DNA of 64,000 nucleotides. Origin: Anseranas semipalmata (taxonomy: Eukaryota > Chordata > Aves > Anseriformes > Anseranatidae). The notes under the pieces are model-generated. The model ran no database searches and was not told the DNA's origin. It was given only the letters and a program-made list of their open reading frames with translations. The stretch covers positions 117,870-181,869 of the forward strand of contig VXAA01000655.1 in the NCBI GenBank assembly GCA_013399115.1, read 5' to 3'. This document shows, piece by piece, positions 9,915 through 22,589 of this stretch. The number at the start of each line of letters is the position of its first letter. The stretch's first letter is position 1. Made by a program: the position numbers and the translations under genes.

Positions 9915-12900
9915 AAGTTGCACTACAAGTAAGGTTCCCAGAGGGCCTAAACAAAGAAAAAGAGACAATGGGTACATTCACACCATGCGAAGATCACAGA
10001 TGAGCTGCAACCCAAGCCATTAAATCCACATGGGACATCGTGCCATCAAATATTTATTGGCTTGGGTGTGGAAGCAGGATAGTCATGTTCACACACACCA
10101 TGGTGATCCTGATACAATGCTTTGGGGCCTGTGCTAGCTTGGATAAAACCAAGCTCGCATTTCTATGTCTTACACAGTTTCAGGAGTTTTCACAGAGACA
10201 GAGCATGTCAACACTGTAAACACATTCCATAATTTTGGTTCCACTGAAAACAAAACACCACCACAGCATTAACAGATCTCAACTTTACCCCTTCCCTGCC
10301 AAGACAACACTTCTAAGGAATACAAACCAGGTCTGAATAACGAGACCTGGAAAGTCTTAAAAACTTCAATAACATGCCTTTGGAGAGTCAGCATTACCTT
10401 CCCAAACTTTCTTCTTGTTGAAATCTTCATAAGTTCACTTCCATAAACCCCACAAGCCACAAAACATCATTCTTTCTCCTCTATCCTTTGGGCAAAAAAC
10501 AGCTAAAAGACTGCCCATGTTATATGCATGCCTTCACAGAGCAGCTGTGTAGCCTTAGTGATATGACCTCTGCTCCCCTCCTCTTGAAAGGCTTCTTGAG
10601 ATATGGCAGTACAGAAACATAGCAAGGCGCACACAAAGTTAAAAATGTGTGCTCTCTGGGTCACAGCAACATAAGATCAGTAATAATTAAATTAAACACA
10701 AACCTCTTCACTCAAATTACCTATTTATTCTTCCCATTCTTTTCCTAGTTATGTTTTGGTCTTCCTCCAAATAGAACTGCCAGTGTCTCCTTCTGTGCTT
10801 AATCCTCTACTCGTAATCAGGTGTTTTATCTCCTGACCAACACCAAGGGAAGAGATACAAAGCATAGGATATTTTTCACTCATTTTTGTTTTTTGACTCC
10901 ACATTTGATGTTGAACTGACTTATTCTGAAAAGCAATGCATCTCTCAGATTTATTAATAGATACCTTTTTACCTTTTGATTCTTCTTATCTTTTCACTGA
11001 GCAGATCACAAAAGGTAGTTGTATCCACTCATATGCAATGTGTAACAAAAGAACCTGTGGCTGATTTCTATTGATAATTTGGCGTACAATGAATAAACGT
11101 AGTCTGTGAAACCAGATAAAGATTTACATATATGTTAGAGGGCCCTAAGTAACTGCTTGCATTGATCTGGAACTTGAGTTGATAACACTGCCATAAGGAC
11201 TTCCATACATTCTGTGACAGAGGATTATTGGGGCAGAGAAACATTACAGTTTCCAGCTCATGAAACAAAGGCCAGAGTACCAACGCACCTCCCCGCTTCC
11301 TTTAAGCGAAAAAGCATCCACGACATTGAAGTATGACTTCCTCATTGCCATGAAAGAATATTTGCTATAAAATTCTGAAGTATGTGCTAGCAGAACTACA
11401 TTTGATATTGCCTGATTGAACTAAAGTTTCATACCTGTTCTAAAAAGAAATATATTCATTTGGGAAAAGTTTCCCCAAAGATGTGAAAAAGAAATTGAAT
11501 TCTGGCACTGTAAGAGCAGAATACAGATCCGAATTATCCTGCCTCTCATACTACTCAGCTCTCTCAACTGCTGTGGTGCCAAGATTAGAGAGGTAAGGTG
11601 TAATTCTTCCGCTTCCACTTTAGCATTCAGGGAGCTTCCCACATAGGTAAGCATCTCTATTCTTTTAAGGTTCTCTCTTGCCTAGGACATATCAGCACAT
11701 TTTAAAATACAAAAATTAAAGAATTTTCCCCTTAGCTTAGCCATACATTTGACAGAAAGATGTGGATAACCCATGTATAACAAATTGTCGTAGTTTTGCA
11801 ACAGTAACCAGAAATGACACTGCTGCCAGGGTGGGGATTGGGTGAGGGTCTGACATTACTTTTAGCACCCACCTCCCATCCTCCAGGGAACCACCATCCC
11901 TCTGAGCATACAGAGTTGATTTACTCACAGAAGTGAAAATTTACCAGGCAGGACAAGAAAGGGCAAAAGTGACAAAAGAGAGATTTAAAAATGGCTCACA
12001 GATACCTGCTGGGAGCAGGGAAGAGTGAAATATGCTTTTGTAGTGGTGAAGTTGGTACAACTTCAAGACCACCTAAGTCCACAAAGGAACAGAGAAGGGC
12101 CCTGCAGATCTACCCCTGTCTTAAAGACTGTAAAAGAAAGGGTGAGAAGACAGACATGGCACATTTGTGTCTGTTCCTGTATCAAAATCAATGTTATGCT
12201 CAAGGTGCAAATCAGAAACGTAAACCCAGTAGCACAACTCTGAAAAACATGTACTTAAGATACAGAAAAATCCAGAGTGATCACCAAAGCTAATAAGACA
12301 AAGGCTGCATTGACAGCATGAAAGAAGGTGGTGGTTTTATTTGTTTTAACATGGAAAAACTCAATGCAGCTCTAGCACTTAGAGCACCTTAAGTAGCAAA
12401 TGCAATTCTGTATCAGGTTCTCCAGTGGGCATAAGACATACAGTGCATCAGCGTGCAAGGAAAAGAGGAAATTGAGACCTTGCTCAAGGGTCTGTATGGG
12501 CTACACTTAAGTACCCCCTGAAATATATACTAAAAGTTACAAGTTGTTGGCAATTTTCAAACAGAATCAAACTTGCAGCTCTGCCCCATTCTCTGCCAAC
12601 ATCATTAGACTGTCAAAGCTCACGTTTGTCCTCACCAACCTACACACACAATCCATTTGTTCGCTTATTCTGTTTTAAAGCCAAAGAAATTCTATGGAGA
12701 ACAACAGACTACATTAATAAAAGATTAGAAAGGAGCTGAGTAGACAAGGGAGTGATTTCCCAAGGGGCCTTTCCATATCCCAAGAGCAGACTTAAAAAGG
12801 TTAAAAGGACCCTGGACACCTACCTTGCAAATAACCTATTTCTTTGGTTAGCTCACTTTAGACAGCTGGAAAGTTGGGCTCTGCAAATGCCAACTTTAGT

Positions 12901-13969
12901 GCCAGTTCCAAGTATCAATCTTGCTACAAGAAATTACTAAAAATACCTCCCTTCCAGTTTAAATGCTTTTTTGTCCCCTCACATACAAGAGGTCAGAGAA
13001 CTCCCTTCCCGGTACTGTCCATACCTGGCTACGATATGACAGATAGGGACAATATGCCAACACAGGCAACACCTTCCTTCTCAGCAAGGGAGAAAGTTAC
13101 AGAGAAATGGGCTAGCACCCATTTCTGCTCCTAGAGAGCTCCTACAACAGACACATCCTGGAGGCGTCACTTTGCAAATCAAAACAAAGTTGAAAAAAAG
13201 ACACTATTTTCGTTTTCTCTTTTGGAACACAAGCAAAGTAAAGGTAAACTGACTTTTTAAAAAACGCTGGGTAAGCACCTCCCACCCTACACTCACACAG
13301 AGTCCTAGAAATGTCTTTGCTGAAGCACCTTGGTTGCAGACGTCTTGCTTTGAATTTTATAAGAGAAAGGCAAGGGTTTTTTGGCTGGGGGCCAGGAAGT
13401 GACAGAGACAGAGGAATCTTTCCACTTTAAAGCCTAAGGAGATCACAGGACACACAAGAGTAAGGCTGAATGAGAATATATAGGCAAAAATTCAGGCCCA
13501 GGGAGGATCCAGGGTGTTTCTGGGTCACAGACATGTTTCACTTTAGACATCTGCTCTGTCTGGTTTCCCAACTTAAATTGAGAACACAGCAGAACAAGTC
13601 TGCTTATTTACTCTTCACTGCTACAGAACTCCGACACTGAACAAAAGATATCATGGACAAACTAGAAAGGCAACAATAAAACTGAGTAATTATTTTACAT
13701 GCAGGACAAAATTACCAGTGATTTCAAATAATTGCAGTAAAAAGCAAATTCAAAAAAGTACACTGCATAAGCCTCTAAAATGGAGCAGAACCGTTGAATC
13801 TTTTTGTGAAGACTTGAATTCCTTATCGCTCCAGGGCCTGAAACAACGGGCACACCATAGCTTTCCCACCTGGAGTGTGCTTGGCATGGGCTTGGCTCCC
13901 TCCACAGGGATTCACATTCCTTCACCAAACAGGCTTTTGAAATAGAATTTATGAGGTTTTGCAGTAAGG

Positions 13970-13999
13970 GAAAAAAAAACAAAAAACAAAAAAAAAAAC
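13970..13999. repeat. A-rich stretch with C interruptions
   Basis: Runs of A broken by single C residues. A simple low-complexity tract with no attached element. Confidence 0.85.
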
Positions 14000-14879
14000 C
14001 CACAATGCTGAATGGGAAGTCTATCGTCAGGGAAATGCAAGTTCTTCTCAAAGTTTTTCCCCAGACAAGGTGCTTGTGGAAGCAGCATCTGGAAACTGAA
14101 GAGAAGTGAGCCCCCTTCCTAGCTTCCCCCAGGTGCAAATAAACTCAGCTTGGTAACTCAATGTAGACTTAAGGGACTTTTACTTACACAGCCCCTTGGT
14201 GTCCAGTTTCCACTTCCAAGCTCTAGGTCTCATTTCCTTCCTTAAACTCCATCCTCCATGGAGGCTTCCCCTATGGGATTGATCCAAATCTAGAGTATAT
14301 CAAGACTCAAGTGAAATAAGGCAACCAAATGACTTTAGTGAGAAAAAAAAATAATACACTTCTGCTGGGACTTCTATAATAAATATTTCCTGTGCCAAAC
14401 AAGTCTTGTTAAACATAAAAAGTGGTCTGGGTATGTAACTTTTCCTCAAAATGCAATAAAAGGTTACCAAAGAGGTTTTGAACAATGTCCTCATTTACCA
14501 TTAAAAAACTAGTGGACACAAAGGGTGTGATTCAGAGGCAACCCAGTCTTTTGTTGCTGGAAACTGGATGGAAAGGAGAAGTTCGATGAAAAGCAGAGAT
14601 GGAAAAGGGCGCAAACTCCCAAAGACAAGTATAGAAATATTGGTCAGGCATGCAGAGATTTATGTAGGAAAGCGTAAGTTCAGTTGGAGCTCAAACTGGC
14701 AAGAGATGTCAAGAATAATAAGTATGTTAATAGCAAGAAGAAGTAAAAGCAATATGTAGATCTGTTACTGAGTGGGGTTGACACAACGCAGTAACAAAGC
14801 AAACAACTGATAGTAGAGAGTCGAATTAGGGATCATCTATATGAACCAGACATACAGGAGTCTATGGGATCTGAAAGAA

Positions 14880-16322
14880 CCACTGGAGGTGCCCACATGC
14901 CCCAGGAGAGTTGGCTGTCATTGCAGCATCACTCTCTATTACCTTTCAAGTGTCACGGAAATCAGAGGAAGGCCCTGATGACTGGAAAAAGGCAAATACT
15001 ACATTTATCTGTGGAAAGGCAAAAAGAAAAATCTGGGAAACTACAGAGCAGTCAGCCTCACTTCAGTGCCTGAGAAAATTATGGAACAGATCCTTATGGA
15101 AGGCATTTGCAGGTACATGAAGACCAGGATGGTGACTGAACAAGCCTGTTTGGATTTACCAAAGATAAACAATGCTTGATCAACCTCAGTTCCTTTTATG
15201 ATGAAGCAACTTGCTCCATGGATGAGAGCTGTGGATGCCATCTACTTTGATTTTAGCAAGTTGTTTGACATTGGTATCTTTCAACATCTCTGCTGACAAG
15301 CTGCTAAGATACGGACTAGACAGGTGGACCACAAGATGGTGGAAAACTGGCTAAACTGGCTCAAAGTCTTCAGTTAGCTCAAAGAATGGTAGTTAATGGT
15401 TCCAATTGGAAGTGGTGTTCCTCAGCAGTCAATAGTAGGGCTGATACTACTCAGTACCTTCATAAACAATCCAGATGAGAGGATTGAATGCACCCTCAGT
15501 GAAGTTTGCAAATGACAGAAAACTGGGAGAAATGGTAGATATGCCGGATGTATGGGCCACAAGCCACAGTCACTGTGGCAGGCTGGAAGACTGGGCCACC
15601 AAGAACTATATGAAGTTTAATGAAGATTAACGTCCTGCATGTGGGATGGAATAATACCAAGTAGCAGTACAGGCTGTATGTGGTCTGACTGGCTACAGTG
15701 TACCTCTGCTGAAAAAGACATGAGACTCCTGGTGGACAGCTAGCTGAATGTGAGTCAACAGTCGAGGCTGCATCTGGAGCACAAGATAATGAAGCTACAT
15801 CAGCATGTGTATAGCCATCAGATCAAGGAATGTTAATTATTCACTCTACTTGGCACTTTTTAGATGACACCTGAAATAATGTGTCCAGTTTTGGTTGGAG
15901 AAGGTCCAGCGAAAGGTCACCAAGATGATAAATGGGTTGGAGAACTTGACATATTAAAAAGGTTCAAAGAATTCCATTGTTCACCCTTGTGAAGAGAAGG
16001 CTCAGGAAGCTGCAACCTGTCTTCCAGGTAGCAATAGAGAAGACAGAGGTAATCTTTTCACGAGGGCACATGATGACCAGACAAGAGGCAAAAGGCACAA
16101 AGATGTTTCAGGGAAAATTCTGTCTGGATATATGGAAACAATTCTTCACAGTAAGAACACGTAAACATTGGAACAGGTTGCCTAGAGAAGTGGTGGAATA
16201 TCCCTCACTGGAAACATTCAAGAATCAGCTTGACAAGACCCCAGATAACCTAAGCAAAGGATGTGCTTTCAATGGAAAGCTGCATCAGATGATCTCCAGA
16301 AATCTCTTTGAACCCAGACTTT
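14880..16322 (+). mobile_element. Old, decayed CR1 LINE copy
   Basis: A plus-strand CR1 whose order of ORF2 landmarks can be followed despite many stops and frameshifts. These are DDWKKANTTFI near 14980, the 'tacagagcagtcagcctcac' block (canonical NYRPVSLTS) near 15042, decayed forms of the DFSK(A/L)FD and GVPQGSV regions at about 15250-15430, and then FFTVRTRKHWNRLPREVV at about 16145-16190. The last bases, 'gatgatctccagaaatctct', match the usual CR1 3' end, but octamer tail units are no longer visible. The only sizeable surviving frame is 15977-16339. The copy is far more diverged than its downstream neighbour. It is antisense to ZNRF3. Boundaries are good to within tens of bases. Confidence 0.9.
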
Positions 16323-16569
16323 TTTTAATTATTCTTTGATTCTAATCTCTGTCCTCCAAATCAAGGTAAAAATCATTTGCAAAAGCTACAGACTTGCTTT
16401 TCTGCAACTTCAGCAAGCTACTGTCAGACACCTAAAACAATTCTATATACATATCCCATTAGACATACAACTGTTTTATGGATGAGCATCCCATTATATA
16501 AAAGTTTATTTCTATTAAAATGATTTGTTGTTGTACCAGACTGAACAAGAAACTGTTCAGTTTCTTCAC
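16323..16569 (-). other. Unique spacer between two CR1 copies
   Basis: About 250 bp of AT-rich sequence between the old CR1 and the younger CR1 in the same orientation. Nothing recognisable. Confidence 0.6.
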
Positions 16570-18008
16570 AGTCCAGTGAAGTTCCCACTCACTGGAGGAG
16601 GGGAAACATAAGCCCCATTTTTTAAAAAGGGAAAAAAGGAAGACCCAGGGAACTACAGGCCAGTCAGTCTCACCTCTGTACCTGGCAAGATCACGGAGCA
16701 GATCCTCCTGGAAACTATGCTAAGGCACATGGAAAATAAGGAGGTGATTGGTGACAGCCAACATGTCTTCACTAAGGGCAGATCGCGCCTGACAAATCTG
16801 GTGGCCTTCTATGATGGGGTTACAGCATTGCTGGATAGGGGAGCAACTGACATCATCTACCTGGACTTGTGCAAAGCATCTGACACTGTCCCACATGATA
16901 TCCTTGTCTCTAAATTGGAGGGACATTGATTTGATGGATGGACCACTTGGTGGGTAAGGAATTGCCTGGATGGTCACACTCAAAGAGTTGCCATCAACAG
17001 CTCAATGTCCAAGTGGAGACTGGTAATGAGTGGTATTCCTCGGGGGTCAGTTTTGGAACCCACCCTCTGTAACACCTTTGTCAGCGACACGGACAGGGGG
17101 ATTGAGTGCACCCTCAGCAAGTTTACCGATGACACCAAGCTGTGTGGTGCAGTTGACACACTGGAGGGAAGGGATGCCATCGAGAGGGACCTTGACAAGC
17201 TTGAGAGGTGGGCCTGTGCAAACCTCGTGAAGTTCAACAAAGCCAAGTGCAAGGTCCTGCAACTGGGCTGGGGCAATCCCAAGCACAAATCCAGGCTGGG
17301 CGGAGAATGGACTGAGAACAGCCCTGATGAGAAGGACCTGGGGGTGTTGATTGATGAGAAGCTCAACATGAGCCGGCAATGTGCACTTGCAGCCCAGAAA
17401 GCAAACTGTATCCTGGGCTGCATCAAAAGAAGCGTGGACAGTAGGTCAAGGGAGGTGATTCTCCCACTCTGCTCCACCCTTGTGAGACCCCACTTGGAGT
17501 ACTGCATTCAGCTCTGGGGCCCCAACATAAGAAGGACATGGACCAGTTAGAGCAGTCCAGAGGAGGGCCAAGAGGATGATCAGAGGGTTGGAGCACCTCT
17601 CCTAAGAAGAGAGGCTGGGGGAGTTCAGCCTGGAGAAGAGAAGGCTCTGGGGAGACCTTATAGCGGCCTTCCAGTACCTAAAGGGGGCCTACAGGAAAGC
17701 TGGGGAGGGACTCTTTGTCAGGGAGTGTAGTGATAGGATGAGGAATAATGGTTTTAAACTAAAAAAGGGTAGACTTAGATTAGATATTAGGAAGAAATTC
17801 TTTACTATGAGGGTGGTGAGGCACTAGAACAGGTTGCCCAGAGGAGTTGTGGATGCCCCATCCCTGGAAGTGTTTAAGGCCAGGCTGAATGGGGATTTGA
17901 AGAACTTGGTCTGGTGGGAGGTGTCCCTGCCCATGGCAGGGGGCTTGTAACTAGATGATCTTTAAGGTCCCTTCAACCCAAATGATTCTATGATTCTATG
18001 ATTCTATG
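16570..18008 (+). mobile_element. Younger CR1 LINE with reverse-transcriptase core
   Basis: A plus-strand, 5'-truncated CR1 of about 1.44 kb ending in three ATTCTATG units (17982-18008). It starts inside ORF2 near the [10 protein letters not shown] motif. A T-run length change shifts the frame near 16620. From 16621 to 17550 one frame is open except for a single TGA at 16927-16929. It shows [13 protein letters not shown] (palm region), SGIPRGSVL (canonical GVPQGSVLGP) and KFTDDTKL at 17119-17142, where most CR1 copies have FADD. Another frame then carries [31 protein letters not shown] and RHWNRLP with the Trp codon mutated to TAG. No endonuclease or ORF1 is present, so it cannot move on its own. 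It is antisense to ZNRF3. A close relative lies inverted at 22590-23250. Confidence 0.95.
17624..17845 (+). repeat. Arm 1 of an exact 222-bp inverted repeat
   Basis: The partner of 22754-22975, within the C-terminal ORF2 segment of the plus-strand CR1. The identity stops abruptly at both ends (before TTCAGCC and after CAGAGGA). Confidence 0.95.
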
Positions 18009-20144
18009 AAACTGTATATGGAAGGAAAACTTATCAGTGTATAAGTTTCCAATTCTCTGCAAAGCTTCAATCCTAATTTACTGTTAATGGGAAGGAGTCA
18101 ATAAAGAATCATAAAAGTGACAGGGGTGGCTGTGAGACCGAGTAAAGAAGTTTTTAATATTAAATTCAGCTTCAACAATAACTAAATCTCAAAGGGAGGG
18201 AAAAGAGAATCCTGGAGAACAGAATTGCCGCTATTTGGTGTCTACACCTTCTTCCCAGCTAGCCAGTGTAAGCTATTTTCAGACCACATACTGAATTGCT
18301 AACTAATTGTCCAATTCTGTACAGCTGTTTGCATGTATCGCAGGTGGGGAAGGGAGAACAATAGGGTTGGTTCATTCACAGTGTTGATACAGTTGTCACA
18401 ATGAACTGAAGTAATACACTCAGATTTGGAAAGTTATCTGAAAGGCTTACTTCCACAGGACACATATAAGAATTCTGGCATGAAAGTCAAGGACTTCAAG
18501 CTTTCTTGGAAGATTCTGCTTGAGATTTTACCTTTTGCTGGAGTGATAATTTTGTCTTATCATCAATAGTAAATGACTGTATTGGGTATATACTGCTAAG
18601 ACAGTTCTTTGCACACCTAAAAGAGCAGTTCATCTCCCTGATTTAATTTTCCTCATCTACAATCTCACAGGTACAAGATGTATGTTTAAGATTGCCAACA
18701 ATTATTCACTGGCATCAAAAAATATTTCTGATAGCCCAAAAGCAAGGTCCAACCCTAAGAGAACCTGACACATCAGTAAAGCCAAATATACACATACTCC
18801 AGAATACTGGCTTGCCAAAAATGCAGAATTTATTAAACTATATGAAAAACAATTACCTGAGCAAATGAACTTATGACAATGAATTCACTTTGTCCTTGTT
18901 CCTGTTCCTATAGAACAAGACTTCTGATGAAGATGGCCCTTCTTCCTAATCATGTTGCCCCAAATTACTTGTTTTTACATAACATTTTGATTTCGTACTT
19001 GACTCTAGTCTGAATCTTTCAGTGCCCTCAGATGAGGAATATGTGAGATACAATGTATATAGTAATGCTTGAAGTAAAAAATGAAGTAAGAACTTGTTGC
19101 AAGTTACCAGTTTCCCACTTCAAAAACATTAGAAAACAAGTGAAGGATCTTAACCCAGATGTAGTTTCACTATAACGGTACAGGCCAGAAGGAAGCTATT
19201 AATTCTTCCACTCCTAAGTGACAATTAACCCCCCTCCATCAAAAAAACAAAAAAAAAAACCAAAAAAACAACAACACAGATTAATACCTTGTATGAAGAC
19301 AGAAACAGAAAATTCCTATCAGAAACAGGCCAACGATGAGAGCTCAGCTCACCACATACCCTGCCTTGCAACAAGGTGGCCTAGAAACCAGCCCTGTCCT
19401 GTATAATAAACTCTGTGCTTTGTCCCAGCATGAACTACAGATTTGACAGCTCTATGACACAGAAAAAATACCAATGTATTAGTTAACTCCACTGAAAAAC
19501 CTACTTACCACCAATATCAGAACTCTAAAAGAATGTAGGAATTTGGGATTTAGCCTATGGAGCTGAAGTCACTTAAGATGAGCATCTAACAGAAGAAAAA
19601 TCTGGAGCTCACTAGCAGAACTCCTTCTCTCTTCAATCTACTTCAGTGATAATATCAAACCTTTTCATACTGCCATCATTAAAAAAATAAAAATGTCTTC
19701 ACTTTCTTCATGTGACAAGAAATTCAATTGTTACAAGGCACAGAGCACTGCGCCAAAAAGTGGCCCTGGGTAGAGAGGAAAATAATGGTGATCTAGGGAG
19801 GTTTCCATTTGGTGAGAACAGTGACTGGACTAATTGTATAAAGTATTCTAGTACAGCTTATATATTAACATAATAAATTTGAGACCCGGAAGGCTGCAAA
19901 ACAGTCAAGTTAGTGTCACCAACAACCATTTTTTTTTGCATTTCCTCTGAAATTTTAACTTCTTACCTATTAAAAGAGAAACCGCTTCTTAAGGACTACA
20001 AAAATTACTTTGCACTCATTCTTCAGGATAGGCTTGAGTTATCTCAGCTGACAGAGATTTCCATTTTTGCTAGTGATGTGATTTTGATTTTCAGCATACT
20101 GCAGCTACTAATACAACTGCATCACCACAAGACTGTATTTGTTC

Positions 20145-20186
20145 CTACTACTTACAAATACACTGCTACTACTTACAAATACACTG
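20145..20186. repeat. Perfect tandem duplication, 21-bp unit x2
   Basis: The unit at 20145-20165 (CTACTACTTAC...CACTG) is repeated exactly at 20166-20186. The two copies are identical and directly abutting, which points to a recent slippage or end-joining duplication. Confidence 0.95.
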
Positions 20187-20797
20187 GAATGAAGAACTTA
20201 ACTTTTGCATCTCAGTTTATGCTTCTGTATTGGCAGAGCAACCTGTAGCCAAAAAAGTGCTTTAAGGTCCTGAATGCAAGATCCAGCCCAGTAGTACTAA
20301 AAAGCTCAGGTTGTAGCTTCTCTGTATCAGCCTGTCTGAGGAAGACATAAGTAGATTATGCCATTACAAATGGACAATCCAAAACTGTACAAATTGGGAA
20401 AAATAATCTTTCAAGGACTAAAGAGTAGTTTTTTTTTTTAAAAAAAGTTGGGAGTTGCTATTGTCTCTCCAACCTGATAAAATGTAAGCTTTTTATGCTG
20501 GCTGCAGCTGGAACACAGCAGCCCTTCTAACAAGGTGAAAGCCAGAAGCATTTCCTCATCATCTTGTGCTTCTTTAGAATGCACAGCTTAGCTACGCAGA
20601 GAGGAACACAGCCTCCAGCACAAGTACAAAACTTAGCTGTTAAAATTCAGTTTCTTTTCGTTTTCAGATTTTGTTTGTCTGTTTGTTTTCTGTTTTGAAG
20701 AACATCCTGCCAAAACCCTAATCACCACAAAATGTAACATTACAGGACCTGAACATTCCAGCAGTGCATTTTTCTTGGCTATCAGTTGTGACCATGC

Positions 20798-20847
20798 GGT
20801 TCGACCCAGTGGTTAGCATCGAGCCCACAACTGGGTTCCACCGAACT
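20798..20847. other. Bulged stem-loop with tRNA-like D-arm words
   Basis: GGTTCG (20798-20803) pairs with CGAACT (20842-20847), with one G-U at the base. ACCCAGT (20804-20810) pairs exactly with ACTGGGT (20830-20836). A 5-nt bulge (20837-20841) lies on the 3' side and the loop is 19 nt. The segment 'CAGTGGTTAGCATCG' resembles the D-arm of several tRNAs, but there is no anticodon arm in the right place. It may be a relic of a tRNA-derived element or chance. Confidence 0.4.
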
Positions 20848-22589
20848 TTCTCTATAGCAAGAGCATTAAGCATTCTTAAAGTCCTCTCACAGTCCACTTT
20901 ACTCCAGGAAGTATGCCAAAAGGGATGATTAGAAATCCAGTCTATGCTGTAATTAAATGTAAAAACAGAGATACGCAGTTGAATGCATCCACCATGCGGA
21001 ACAGCCCAGTAAAATTCTACAACACAGACAGGCCAGTATCATATACACAGCCCATCAGATCTTCTAAACATCGGCGGTAATCTCTGAAAAGCAGCCAGAG
21101 CAATTAGGGAAACAGACTTTGGCACTGATTTAATTGATCTGCACACTTATTACCCGAACCAAGAAGCAGCATCATTCCTGTAATCCTTTGGACACCCAAC
21201 CTGTGACTAACAGAACATGTGAAATGTATGGGAACAATTCACCTGTGCCAAGGCTCAGCTTCAAATTCCTCAGGAGACGAAGAAAACTGCCGGCTGACAG
21301 ACATACCTAGAGGTAGCAGCGTGCTCTCAGATGTTCTCCTGCTAGGGTTGCCTCCAGTCAGAGAGAGGCAACAGATACCCACAGCACACGCACAGTAACA
21401 GATGTGCAGAAAACTGTAATTTCAGCACATCTGCATGAGATTTACCGCACAGGCAGAGATCAAGTGTAGCCAAGAGATCTACTGCAACAAAGCAGCTGGA
21501 CACCAAATATTGCAAACACCTTACAAGAGAAGCTCCCAACCCATTCTAACAGAAACCGGGCCTCTCCTTCCTTCAAAGGGTCTCAAACACGAACTCCAAG
21601 AAGTGATGCAAGTATCTGAGATTAATTTGAGGGCAGATTTCTTCTCTCAAGAATTTACGTGCTTTGATTGCACCAAATTCTCCTACCACAGTACTGACAG
21701 AGCAAACAGGGAACAAAGTCATGTTTATAGTTGTGTTTTCTTCCCCGTTAAATGGGCAGAAAGATGCTGGCCAAAGACACAGGCACAGTACCACTAAGGA
21801 AGGGAGAAACTGGAGGAAAAATTAGGAGAAAAACAGTATCGTCAAGGATTATTTTAGCAGAAGAATGCTGCCAGGAGATATAAAGTAAAATAAAAGAGTT
21901 CTGGCACTATATAGAATGAGACAAGTCTCCAAGATAAAACCAATGGCCAGAACTTAAAACACAGTCATAATTGGCTGGGAGGATTACCTTACATCTCATG
22001 AACAGCTACATTCGTCCACATGGCACTCAGTGGGGACTCAAAACTGCAAGTATCAGGTCAGTGTCATATAATCACCTTGGCTTAAGTTAAAGGACTCATA
22101 TGCAGTTATAAATACTTTGTAAGCAAGTTTTCTAGCAAAAAAATGGAGTAGTAAGTATGTAGAGACCTGGACAAGCATTGTATAACAGAATGGGGTCTAT
22201 CTGTTCAAGCCCAGGTAGTACTTGGGGCACAGAAAGAATGAATGTCACTATTCAACAGAGGGGAAAAAAAAAAAAAGAAAAGAAAACGGAAATAAACAAA
22301 CAAAAAACAGTTGATTAGAACTGTTCGTATGAGGGACCCTAAAAGAAATTTCCATTTGGATTTCCTTATCAAAAGCACACATGATGCACACTTAGAAAAG
22401 GAATGAATTTGTCTGAGATGGAAATTCCAAGGGTGTTAGGAGGGAATTAAAAAATAACATGTGCATGCGCCCACACCAGAGAAGGTAGTGTTTTATATTA
22501 CAAAAGCATACAGTTACTGCAACAGTTCTGTGAAAAATTTCCAAGCTACTCCTTTGGAGACTGTAATTTAGCAAAGAAGTTTAGGAATT

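Larger units (their letters stand above)
9269..14879 (-). other. ZNRF3: ZNRF3 intron 1: unique sequence
   Basis: About 5.6 kb without recognisable genes. It contains an 11-bp inverted repeat at 9851-9873, a T run at 9898-9914 and an A-rich stretch interrupted by C at 13970-13999. A 147-codon frame at 13695-14138 (minus) runs across that A-rich stretch and shows no domain; I treat it as chance. Confidence 0.65.
18009..22585 (-). other. ZNRF3: ZNRF3 intron 1: unique sequence between inverted CR1 copies
   Basis: About 4.6 kb separating the two CR1 copies that form a long inverted repeat. It contains A-rich patches at 19242-19275 and 22262-22290, a perfect 21-bp tandem duplication at 20145-20186 and a bulged stem-loop at 20798-20847. 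No gene is recognisable; open frames of up to 120 codons lack any domain. Confidence 0.65.

Noticed and set aside
12770..12870. Possible further CR1 remnant ('aagagcagacttaaaaagg' region)
   Set aside because: Resemblance is limited to a few words; no ordered CR1 landmarks or tail.
13695..14138. 147-codon minus-strand frame
   Set aside because: Includes a Phe-rich run from the antisense of an A-rich low-complexity stretch; chance frame.
16980..17507. 175-codon minus-strand frame
   Set aside because: Complement of the CR1 reverse-transcriptase region.
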